From positions 1-18,838 of the forward strand of contig JAHHTE010000025.1 of the NCBI GenBank assembly GCA_020024815.1: a stretch of DNA of 18,838 bases. Direction: 5' to 3'. The stretch comes from Mailhella sp. GTDB taxonomy: Bacteria > Desulfobacterota > Desulfovibrionia > Desulfovibrionales > Desulfovibrionaceae. The translations under genes and the position numbers were made by a program. This document shows, piece after piece, positions 1-7,483 of the stretch (position 1 is its first letter; each line of letters starts with the position of its first letter). Under the pieces are notes generated by a model. It saw only the letters and a program-made list of their open reading frames with translations. It had not been told where the DNA came from and did no database searches.

Positions 1-4
1 GAGT

Positions 5-40
5 TTGAGAGGGGAACTTTTTCAAAAGTTCCCCTCTCAA
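5..40 (-). terminator. Long perfect hairpin downstream of dapA
   Basis: Positions 6-21 and 24-39 are perfect reverse complements, giving a 16-bp stem closed by a 2-nt core (tighter than a real RNA loop, so the top pairs probably open). One further T-A pair at 5/40 extends it. It begins about 43 bp after the dapA stop codon on the minus strand, where a transcription terminator is expected. The window ends before any T-tract on the minus strand could be seen, so intrinsic termination is inferred from position and stem strength. Related G-tract/AACTTTT stems occur at 8848-8879 and 11802-11840. Confidence 0.6.
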
Positions 41-82
41 GAAAAAATAAAATAAAATATAAACTAAAAGCAAAAAAGAAAA

Positions 83-958
83 TTAAATAATTTTCATATC
101 TTGTAAGGTTTTCTTGAGTGCGTTAAATGTAGCGTCTTGCATATTGCAAAGAGGCAAGCGAAGTTCGAGTTCCATTTTACCCATGAGGTGTAGAGCAGTT
201 TTTACAGGAATTGGGTTTGTTTCGATGAACATTACTCTATTTAATGGTTCTAAATAATAGTGGATTTGTTTTGCTTCTTGTGGTTTACCGTCAAACCAAG
301 CTTGGCAAAGTTCGTGTACTTTTTTAGGAAGAATGTTTGAAGTTACGGAAATAGTACCTTTTGCACCAAGAGCAAGACTTGGAAGAACTGTGGAATCATC
401 ACCAGATAAAAGGATAAATTTTTCATCTGTTTTTTCTAACATATTAGAAATTTGAACTAAATTTCCCGTTGCTTCTTTTACGCCTAACATATCAGGAATT
501 TGATGATACATACGAGCCATAGTATCAGAACTAATGTTTGAACCTGTTCTACCCGGAACATTGTAAACAAGAAAAGGAAAACTTACAGCTTTATTTACAG
601 CTTGATAATGTAGGAAAATCCCTTCTTGAGTTGGTTTATTATAATAAGGGCTAATAAGTAATGCAGCATCTGCACCTGCATCTTTTGCAAATTGTGTAAG
701 ACGAATAGCTTCTGTTGTGTTATTTGAACCACAACCAGCAATAACAGGAACACGTTTTTTTGCTTGATCAATACAAATATGAATAGCTTTTTCGTGTTCT
801 TCGTGGGTAAGAGTAGCAGATTCACCAGTTGTTCCACATGGAACAAGTCCATCAATACCTTGTTCAATTTGCCATTCAATTAATTCACGATATGCTTCTT
901 CGTCAATATGTCCATTTTTGAATGGTAAAACTAATGCTGAAATAGCCCCTTGAAACAT
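83..958 (-). CDS. dapA: 4-hydroxy-tetrahydrodipicolinate synthase (DapA)
   Basis: This cytoplasmic enzyme condenses pyruvate with aspartate-4-semialdehyde, the first committed step towards diaminopimelate and lysine. The 291 residues match the usual family length of about 290-300. Family motifs are intact. The GTTGES pyruvate-binding loop is at residues 42-47. SPYYN near 103-107 supplies the interface tyrosine. YNVPGRTG at 132-139 supplies the catalytic tyrosine and substrate-binding arginine. The Schiff-base lysine is K161 in VKEATGN. The ATG has a GGAG Shine-Dalgarno 5 nt upstream, and this site overlaps the stop codon of nrnA (TAAGGAG), so the two are probably translationally coupled. It is the last gene of the EAL-HPt-nrnA-dapA operon, followed by the hairpin at 5-40. 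A related aldolase of the N-acetylneuraminate lyase family is the only realistic alternative, and it is unlikely given the motif fit. Confidence 0.96.
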   Translation of the reverse strand: MFQGAISALVLPFKNGHIDEEAYRELIEWQIEQGIDGLVPCGTTGESATLTHEEHEKAIHICIDQAKKRVPVIAGCGSNNTTEAIRLTQFAKDAGADAALLISPYYNKPTQEGIFLHYQAVNKAVSFPFLVYNVPGRTGSNISSDTMARMYHQIPDMLGVKEATGNLVQISNMLEKTDEKFILLSGDDSTVLPSLALGAKGTISVTSNILPKKVHELCQAWFDGKPQEAKQIHYYLEPLNRVMFIETNPIPVKTALHLMGKMELELRLPLCNMQDATFNALKKTLQDMKII

Positions 959-967
959 AAAAACTCC

Positions 968-1954
968 TTATTTTAATGCCTGTTTCACATAAGAATAAAT
1001 TTTTTGATAATTATCTTCCAATTCGCCCTCAAGAGTAGCACCAGCGGCATTTTTATGCCCACCACCACCAAAATTCATTAAAATAGCACGTACATCATCA
1101 TTTCCAGAGGATCGCATACTTACTTTAATAATAGGACGAGTATCTTTTACATCTTCTCGCATGAGCAATGTCATACGAACATTTTTTACTTTCCGCATTT
1201 GCTCTACAAAGCCCTCTAAATCTTCTTTTGATACGCCATATTCATCAAAATAAGAAGAAGGAACAAGCACAGCAGCAAATTTATTATCTAAACTAAAACG
1301 AACTTCACTAAAAAGCCTACCCCAAAAATGCAGTTTTTGCTCTGACCATGTATTATCCATTGCCTCACGTATAGGAGCAATTTCAATGGGAGTAGCCACC
1401 AATTTAGCTAAAATTTCAATACAACGAGAACTTGTATTACCAAAAGTAAAATTCCCTGTATCACAACTTAGAGCAACATAAAGAGGTTTTGCCACACTTT
1501 CTATTGTTTTATCGCTATAAGTAAAAACAATATGCGCAACCATTTCACCAGTGGCAGACATGGAAGGATCTGCCCAAGTATATTCTGTGGCAAAAAAAGT
1601 ATTACCTAAATGATGATCTATACAAATTGATTTTTTATCTTGAATATATGTTGTTAATTCTTCACCAAAACGCTTTAGTTCTCCAGCGTCTAAAGTTATA
1701 ACAAGAGGATTTTTAAAAGGAATTTCTTGTACATTTGTATAATAAGCACAAGGAGGCTTTAAAAAAGAAAGCCACGCTGGAAACGTGCTTTCATTATAAA
1801 TACAAACTGATTTGTGCAAGACTTCCTGCAAAAAAGTAGCAAGCCCTAAAGATGAGCCAATAGCATCACCATCAGGATTTATATGCATTGTTATTACAAT
1901 TTCCTCAAAGTTTTCAATAAGTTTGAGTATATTTTGAGCGTGTGTTTTTTCCAT
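968..1954 (-). CDS. nrnA: DHH/DHHA1 phosphoesterase, NrnA-type nanoRNase / pAp phosphatase
   Basis: This 328-residue protein has the full DHH-DHHA1 layout of bifunctional oligoribonuclease/pAp phosphatases. HINPDGDAIGS at residues 24-34 supplies metal ligands D28 and D30. TLDA contributes D89, IDHH lies at 112-115 and CDTGNF contributes D165. The C-terminal DHHA1 substrate-binding motif GGGGHKNAAG spans 296-305. Family members hydrolyse 2-5-mer RNAs, including pGpG, and often 3'-phosphoadenosine-5'-phosphate; some members of the wider family attack c-di-AMP. The ATG lies 4 bp after the HPt stop and has no clear Shine-Dalgarno, which suggests re-initiation by ribosomes finishing the HPt gene. 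Sitting downstream of an EAL phosphodiesterase, it could clear the pGpG that enzyme makes (inference). Confidence in the family is high; the preferred substrate is not settled by sequence. Confidence 0.92.
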   Translation of the reverse strand: MEKTHAQNILKLIENFEEIVITMHINPDGDAIGSSLGLATFLQEVLHKSVCIYNESTFPAWLSFLKPPCAYYTNVQEIPFKNPLVITLDAGELKRFGEELTTYIQDKKSICIDHHLGNTFFATEYTWADPSMSATGEMVAHIVFTYSDKTIESVAKPLYVALSCDTGNFTFGNTSSRCIEILAKLVATPIEIAPIREAMDNTWSEQKLHFWGRLFSEVRFSLDNKFAAVLVPSSYFDEYGVSKEDLEGFVEQMRKVKNVRMTLLMREDVKDTRPIIKVSMRSSGNDDVRAILMNFGGGGHKNAAGATLEGELEDNYQKIYSYVKQALK

Positions 1955-1958
1955 ATTA

Positions 1959-2294
1959 TTAACTAAGAAGTTTTAAAGCATAATCTTTTAATTGCAAAAT
2001 TTTTTCTAGATCCTGTTGTGTATTTTCCATACTACCAGCACGCAATTTTTCTGTTAAATCACAAATGCTTTGATATAATGGTCCTGCACTTAGATTTCCT
2101 GCCACACCTTTAAGAGTATGGCAAGCCTCAAAAGCAGCTTTCACATCTTGAGCATTTAATGCTTGTTCTAAACTTACAAAACTTGGATCAACCAAAAACA
2201 TATTAAAGCACGTTATATAAAGCTCTTTATCATCGACAAAACGCTCTAACGCCTCATCAACATTACAACCCCAATTTTTTAATTTATCAATCAT
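1959..2294 (-). CDS. Stand-alone HPt (histidine phosphotransfer) protein
   Basis: This small, mostly helical, soluble protein has the Hpt signature around CHTLKGVAGNLSA. The likely phosphorylated residue is H59 when counted from the start chosen here. HPt proteins shuttle phosphate between receiver domains of phosphorelays and have no catalytic activity of their own. Two in-frame ATGs are possible. The one at 2312 would add six residues and has only a weak purine stretch ahead of it. The one at 2294 has GGAG 5 nt upstream and is chosen, giving 111 residues. That start overlaps the end of the upstream receiver-EAL gene by 8 nt, so the pair is translationally coupled. The obvious partner is that gene's N-terminal receiver. 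No histidine kinase is visible in the window, so the phosphate source is unknown. Confidence 0.9.
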   Translation of the reverse strand: MIDKLKNWGCNVDEALERFVDDKELYITCFNMFLVDPSFVSLEQALNAQDVKAAFEACHTLKGVAGNLSAGPLYQSICDLTEKLRAGSMENTQQDLEKILQLKDYALKLLS

Positions 2295-5200
2295 GATTAC
2301 TCCAATAATCATCTTTCATTGTATGTGATAAACAAATTTTCCCCTCATCTTCTTCATGGCTACAAGCAACTTGCAAAGACTGCAAAACATGAGCATAAGA
2401 AGATTGTCCTAAAAGGACTATCCCACCAATATTTCCATATAATTTATTAGAATAATCTTTCTTATTGTATTCTTTCATTGCATTTTGGATTTGTTCAGCT
2501 TTTTCTTGTAAATAAGCATAAATATCTGTTTTATTTTCAATAAAAATACCAAAAGAAAAATCATCTATTTTTACAATAATATCTTTTACATCAAAATATT
2601 GACGTAAAATATTACTCATAACAACAACACTATAATTTGTTTTTTTATGTAAGCAATGCGAAGCACTTGTTTTCTTAAAAAGTTGAACATAAAATAATGC
2701 TGTATTTTCACTTTCACTATGTTCTAAAAGATATGTATCAATAATTTTTTCCATTGCTTCATTTTGATAAAAGCCTGTTTTACTATCTTTATATCCACTA
2801 GAAAGTGATAAAATATTTTCTTCTGAAATGCATAAGTCTTCAATAAAGCAAAAACTTGAACCTATATTTGTAATAGGTGCAAATATAGAAAAAATATTTA
2901 CTCGTACCCATTTATAAATTACTTCTGGATTTTGTGGTGTTAGTACACGACATTCAAAACTAAACCGTTTATTTCCAGTTTTAAGTAAATTATAAAACGA
3001 AGTTGTATTAACAAACTGTAAAAATTTATCTTTATCTTCAGGGTGAATAAAGCTATTTGCAATAAGACTAAAGAAAGAATCAACAGGTTTATTTGACTGA
3101 TACCCTAAATTACCAATAAAATGTTTTGAACATCGCAAAACTTTTTTATCATGCAAATCAACTTCAAGATAATTCTCATTACGAGCAATAATACTATCTC
3201 GAAAATCCATTTCTATTTGATAAATTTCATTTTTAGCCATTTTATGTGTAACATTTTCAAAATAACAAACAGCAAAATATTTATGATTATTTTGCTCTAT
3301 AAATTCACAATGCACACGTATCCAAATTCTTCTTGTACCATTTTTAATAAATGATAACAAAATATTGTCTTGTGGATTTTGTCCTGCAAAAACTTGATCT
3401 AAGAATGCACATAAAACATCTTTTTGCTCAATACAAGAAAATTCCTTTTCAATACTACATGGATATTGAATAACTAATTGATTTAATCCCAATAGTTCCT
3501 GTGCAATCGAATTAAAACATAAAATTTTATCTTGCAATTGAATATCAACAACAGCAACATTACTAAATTTCAAAATTGCTGCCATGTGTTCTTCTTGCAT
3601 TTTTCCTGCTAGTTCATAATATTTATAAGAAGAAATATCTGTTACTTGGGTTAAAAAGATTTTACTATTTGTTGTTTGTTGCAAATACGTAAAACGAACA
3701 TTATGCCATTTAATAAGCCCTGTTCCCGGAATTTTTACACGAACATTAAAACTTGCACCTGTATTATTTTCATCAAGACGGGTAAGTTGTTCTAACATTT
3801 CAGCTTTTGTATTATCAAATAAAATATCAAGAACATGATGAGATACATTATAAAATGCTTCATCATTTTCCATTATTTCATCATAAAAAGCTTTATTTGC
3901 ACGAATAATTTCTAAATTTTCACCTTTTAATTCCATTAATGTTAATGGGCAAGAAAATGTGTTAAATAATAAACTAAATCGAGAACTAGAACTCCACAAA
4001 TCAACACTTGGAATTAAAAAGTTTTGTTCTTTTTCCTTTTTAGGTACAATAAATTTATAATCACGACATTTTTCTTTATATTCATCAAAAGGAAATGGCT
4101 TTGCAAAAAAGTAGCCTTGCCCATTATAGCAACCTACACTTCTCAAATATTCAACTTGTTCAATATTTTCAACACCTTCAGCTATAACAGGTAAACCAAG
4201 CCATTTTGCCATATACACAATAAAATGAATAAGACTTGTACTCTTTGGATCATCTTCTCTAAGATTTTTCAAAAATCGCATATCTATTTTTATAAGATCA
4301 ACAGGAACTTCACTAAGCATATTTAAAGAAGAATAGCCTGTACCAAAATCGTCCATGCTAATAGAAAAACCAAGTTCACGTAATTTATTAACAACTTCAA
4401 TAAGTTGTTCTGAATCTTGAGTATAAGAGGTTTCTGTTATTTCAAATTCAATCAATTGATGATTAATAGAATATTTTTTTAATATAGAAACAATATTTTC
4501 ACAAAGATCAGGACGATAAATATCTGCTCGAGATAGATTTACACTAATAGGAACAACTTCAATATGAGCATCTAATAATTCCCGAATTTTCATACATACA
4601 GAATCAAGAATATACATATCAAGTTCTGTAATAAAACCATTTTTTTCAAAAACAGGAATAAATTTATTAGGTGGAATAACCCCTTTTTCTGGGTGATGCC
4701 AACGAATAAGAGCTTCTGCACCTATAACGCTAAAATTATTCAAATCAAATTTTGGCTGAATATAAATAATAAATTGCTTTTCTTGCAATGCCTTATACAT
4801 TTCATTAACAATTTCTTGTTCTTCCAAAATTGTTTTATGTATTTGGTCATTATAATATTCAATATAACTATCGTATTTTCCTACTATATTTTTAACAGCT
4901 AAACTTGCCCTATCACACATAAGGCTTACTTTCATTGTAGGATCTTTAATTACATAAACACCGAAATTTACATTTAATTTTAAATTAATTTCAAATTCTT
5001 CAAGTTTTGCAATTACATAGTTAGCAAGACGAAGTTCATTAATTTTATCATGTGGCATACAAATATAATAACAATCTGCATTAAATCTTGCTGCCAAGTA
5101 TTTTTTATCATTAGAAAAGAATTTAATAATATTCGCTAAATTAACTAGTAAATCATCACCTTTTGCTTCACCAAAAAAGTCATTAACTATTTTAAACCGT

Positions 5201-5718
5201 TCAATATTAACGTAAACAATAGAATATGTTTGTTCTGTATCAGATTGTATTAATTGATGTACTTTATTAAAAAATGTTTCTTTATTGTAAAGTTTTGTAA
5301 GATAATCACGTTCACTTGTATTTTTTAAAATAGCATTTTCACGTAATGCAATAGTATTAATTACTCGTTGTAAAATAATTGCAGGGTGATACGGCTTTGT
5401 AATATAATCAGTAGCCCCTTTTTCAAGAGCTTTAATTTCTGATTCTTTTCCTTCTGCTTGTGTTGTAACAATAACAGGAATATCTTTTATATACGCTTGT
5501 TCGCTACGTTTTTCTAAAAAAGTATAGCCGTCCATTTCTGGCATAATTAGATCAAGTAAAATAACCTGAATATTATCTTTTTCTGTTTCAAGAACAGAAA
5601 ATGCTTCAAGCCCATTAGCTGCTTCCAATACTTCATATTTGCTTTCTAAAATTTTAGTAAGCAAAATTCTATTGATTTGCTGATCATCTACAATTAATAC
5701 TTTCTGCTTATACTTCAT
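2287..5718 (-). CDS. Receiver-GGDEF*-EAL-PAS(x3)-GGDEF* c-di-GMP phosphodiesterase
   Basis: This 1143-residue cytoplasmic signalling protein shows no membrane segment. The receiver (about 5-122) has the acidic pocket D11/D12, phosphoacceptor D56 and conserved K108. A GGDEF-type domain (about 135-292) keeps the general fold motifs, but its active-site loop reads RFNADCYY, so cyclase activity is unlikely. The EAL domain (about 300-550) is complete: E335 in EALIRW, N394 in NLSR, E426 in EITET, D456/D457 in DDFGTGYSS, K477 in KID, E514 in EGVE and Q534. It should therefore cleave c-di-GMP to pGpG. Three PAS-like segments follow near 590-697, 712-825 and 838-965. A second GGDEF-like segment near 978-1125 has KIDDFSFG where RxGGDEF would lie. 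The start ATG has a weak GTGAAG site upstream. It is the first gene of its operon and divergent from the gene at 5895. PAS and C-terminal boundaries are approximate; the EAL call is secure. Confidence 0.93.
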   Translation of the reverse strand: MKYKQKVLIVDDQQINRILLTKILESKYEVLEAANGLEAFSVLETEKDNIQVILLDLIMPEMDGYTFLEKRSEQAYIKDIPVIVTTQAEGKESEIKALEKGATDYITKPYHPAIILQRVINTIALRENAILKNTSERDYLTKLYNKETFFNKVHQLIQSDTEQTYSIVYVNIERFKIVNDFFGEAKGDDLLVNLANIIKFFSNDKKYLAARFNADCYYICMPHDKINELRLANYVIAKLEEFEINLKLNVNFGVYVIKDPTMKVSLMCDRASLAVKNIVGKYDSYIEYYNDQIHKTILEEQEIVNEMYKALQEKQFIIYIQPKFDLNNFSVIGAEALIRWHHPEKGVIPPNKFIPVFEKNGFITELDMYILDSVCMKIRELLDAHIEVVPISVNLSRADIYRPDLCENIVSILKKYSINHQLIEFEITETSYTQDSEQLIEVVNKLRELGFSISMDDFGTGYSSLNMLSEVPVDLIKIDMRFLKNLREDDPKSTSLIHFIVYMAKWLGLPVIAEGVENIEQVEYLRSVGCYNGQGYFFAKPFPFDEYKEKCRDYKFIVPKKEKEQNFLIPSVDLWSSSSRFSLLFNTFSCPLTLMELKGENLEIIRANKAFYDEIMENDEAFYNVSHHVLDILFDNTKAEMLEQLTRLDENNTGASFNVRVKIPGTGLIKWHNVRFTYLQQTTNSKIFLTQVTDISSYKYYELAGKMQEEHMAAILKFSNVAVVDIQLQDKILCFNSIAQELLGLNQLVIQYPCSIEKEFSCIEQKDVLCAFLDQVFAGQNPQDNILLSFIKNGTRRIWIRVHCEFIEQNNHKYFAVCYFENVTHKMAKNEIYQIEMDFRDSIIARNENYLEVDLHDKKVLRCSKHFIGNLGYQSNKPVDSFFSLIANSFIHPEDKDKFLQFVNTTSFYNLLKTGNKRFSFECRVLTPQNPEVIYKWVRVNIFSIFAPITNIGSSFCFIEDLCISEENILSLSSGYKDSKTGFYQNEAMEKIIDTYLLEHSESENTALFYVQLFKKTSASHCLHKKTNYSVVVMSNILRQYFDVKDIIVKIDDFSFGIFIENKTDIYAYLQEKAEQIQNAMKEYNKKDYSNKLYGNIGGIVLLGQSSYAHVLQSLQVACSHEEDEGKICLSHTMKDDYWSNHD
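2300..2305 (-). promoter_or_regulatory. Shine-Dalgarno that decides the HPt start
   Basis: On the minus strand TTGGAG stands 5 nt before the ATG at 2294. The ATG at 2312 is preceded only by TGAAAG. The site lies inside the last codons of the upstream receiver-EAL gene, so the HPt start at 2294 is preferred. Confidence 0.7.
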
Positions 5719-5894
5719 ATAACTTCACTAGATAATTTTTATTAGTAATTACCATACTTTTTTTTCTTTGGATAGTCTTAATCCCCCTCTAAAAAATCTT
5801 TTTCTCTAATTTTTAAAAATACCCTCTTTTTTACTATACAAATAAAGAAAAATCTTTTATTATTGATAGATAGGATTATTTAAGAGGGTTAAAT
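5719..5894. other. Divergent intergenic region between the EAL operon and the pseudo-receiver operon
   Basis: This 176-bp AT-rich gap separates two divergently transcribed operons and must contain both promoters unless transcription starts farther upstream. A GAGGG Shine-Dalgarno at 5884-5888 serves the plus-strand ATG at 5895 with a 6-nt spacer. CCCTCT occurs twice (about 5784-5789 and 5822-5827), and the reverse-complement-like AGAGGG sits at 5883-5888. These could be operator half-sites or chance in a skewed sequence. I see no convincing paired -35/-10 boxes on either strand and no stable long hairpin. Confidence 0.4.
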
Positions 5895-7481
5895 ATGTCT
5901 GCTATTGACACAATACAAAATACAAATTCACAAAGCTTTAATGAATTCATTTTTATTATAAATAATGAACAATCTTTTTCCCGAATTTTTAAGAAAATAC
6001 CTTTTCCTCCTGTGCATTTCTTTACCTCACCATCGGACGCTCTTTATCATATCCTAACCAAAAAAGAAAAAGACAAAAATTACTCTGCTCTTATTTTCTG
6101 CGAACAAGAACTTGAAGAAATATATGCCACTCTTATAGTTTCATTACTTATGCTTCACCCATTAGGTTCACTTTTTCCTGTTATTGCAATTTTTGATAAA
6201 ATTCCAGATGAAGCAGATAAAGTTATACTCCATCAACGTCTTGTTGAAAAAGAAAACTTAAAAACTCTTGGAGCTTTTGATTTTCTTGAATTTCCTTATA
6301 CAGTAGATAAAATTACAGAACTAGCCGAACAAGCTTTTATTAAATATACAAAAGAAAATACTAATCACATTGAAACACTTAATGCTATCCAAAATGCAAA
6401 TGAAGAAGCAAAAGCACATTTTCAAAAAGCATGGAATGAACGTATTCAAAATTTTGAAAAAAACTTTGTTCGCTTTTTTTATTTACCTGATGATAATGCT
6501 AGTTATGAAGAAACCTATCTTATTGGTAAACAAAAATATTATGACAGACTTTTTAATCAAGCAACTGTTTGTTTTGAACGTTCAAGTGAAGATAGTTCGT
6601 TACGCAAAGCAGATTCTTATATGTTTTTATATGCTATTCAAAAAGAAAAACTTGGTTATGAATCTAGCAAAAACTATTTAGAAAAAGCTATTTCCGCTTT
6701 TATTGAAAAAAAAGATTGGGAAAAAGTGCAAAATAGTGCCTCCCTCTATGCAAAAGATTTTCCAACAGAAGAATCTCCTCTCTACAACTGCTTACAAAAA
6801 GAATTTTCAGCAGAAAACTATTTAGCAGTAAATGAAATTATTAATTATAATCAAAAATTATTAAAAATGAATAAAGTGGCAGAAATTCTATTAAAAGCTA
6901 ATAGATCCACTGCGTTTCCTCCTGAAATGACTGCTATGTTTAATAAAAATATAGCACTTAAACAAATTATTTATCATTCTGATTTACAAGACCATATTTT
7001 TGATGAACAAGCATACATTCAAGGTCAAATAAGAGAAAAAACATTACAACGCCTTGAACAACAAAAAGAAGCACGTCGCAGAGGTGAAGATCCACTTTTA
7101 CCAAAACGCGAAGTCCGTTCTCAAGAAAAAATTATTCTTAATCCAAATAAAATTGTTAGTGGTGATAACTTAATTGATGAAAGAAAAAAAGTTAAAGTAA
7201 CTCCTAGTCTTTTATCAAATATTGAAACAGAAAAAAAAAATAATTCCACCAACAACCAAGCAGAACAAATAGAAAAAAAAACTACAAATGAAAATAATGC
7301 ACAACTAAAAGCAGAAGAAAAAACTTCTTCTCAAAATAGTTTTGTCCCTGCTTTTGGCGAAGAAAATGAAAGCTCAACAGTGGAAACCGTTCCTACTGTT
7401 TATTTAGAAAAAAATAAATCCTTTATTAACGATATGGTTAATATGGCTAAATTCACTCGAAAAGTATACAAGAATAAATAA
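5895..7481 (+). CDS. Protein of unknown function with pseudo-receiver N-terminus and TPR-like middle
   Basis: I do not recognise a named family for this 528-residue protein. Residues about 18-150 follow the alternating strand/helix pattern of a response-regulator receiver, ending in GAFDFLEFPYT, which parallels the usual GADDYLxKPF. The phosphoacceptor position falls in SALIFCEQE with no suitable aspartate, and the conserved lysine is replaced, so it is probably a pseudo-receiver. Residues about 205-290 contain helical hairpins rich in Tyr, Ala and Phe (for example ATVCFERSSED and YLEKAISAFI) that look like TPR repeats. Residues 375-410 are charged and helical, and 440-500 are low-complexity Lys/Glu/Asn/Thr/Ser, probably disordered. 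There is no signal peptide or membrane helix. GAGGG 6 nt before the ATG supports the start. It is divergent from the receiver-EAL gene and 2 bp upstream of the U32 gene, so it is co-transcribed with the latter. A role as scaffold or regulator is inference. Confidence 0.75.
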   Translation: MSAIDTIQNTNSQSFNEFIFIINNEQSFSRIFKKIPFPPVHFFTSPSDALYHILTKKEKDKNYSALIFCEQELEEIYATLIVSLLMLHPLGSLFPVIAIFDKIPDEADKVILHQRLVEKENLKTLGAFDFLEFPYTVDKITELAEQAFIKYTKENTNHIETLNAIQNANEEAKAHFQKAWNERIQNFEKNFVRFFYLPDDNASYEETYLIGKQKYYDRLFNQATVCFERSSEDSSLRKADSYMFLYAIQKEKLGYESSKNYLEKAISAFIEKKDWEKVQNSASLYAKDFPTEESPLYNCLQKEFSAENYLAVNEIINYNQKLLKMNKVAEILLKANRSTAFPPEMTAMFNKNIALKQIIYHSDLQDHIFDEQAYIQGQIREKTLQRLEQQKEARRRGEDPLLPKREVRSQEKIILNPNKIVSGDNLIDERKKVKVTPSLLSNIETEKKNNSTNNQAEQIEKKTTNENNAQLKAEEKTSSQNSFVPAFGEENESSTVETVPTVYLEKNKSFINDMVNMAKFTRKVYKNK

Positions 7482-7483
7482 TT

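Noticed and set aside
595..879. 94-residue minus-strand frame inside dapA
   Set aside because: It lies in another frame of a gene with clear DapA motifs, is dominated by Leu/Phe/Lys from AT-rich codons, and has no family signature.
3151..4902. Two plus-strand frames of 67-69 residues, Ile/Phe-rich, opposite the EAL gene
   Set aside because: They look like small membrane proteins only because antisense AT-rich codons read as Ile, Phe and Asn; no upstream Shine-Dalgarno or conservation argument supports them.
5719..5894. A riboswitch or small RNA in the divergent intergenic region
   Set aside because: No stable hairpins, conserved aptamer-like blocks or terminator/antiterminator pair could be seen; only short CCCTCT repeats.
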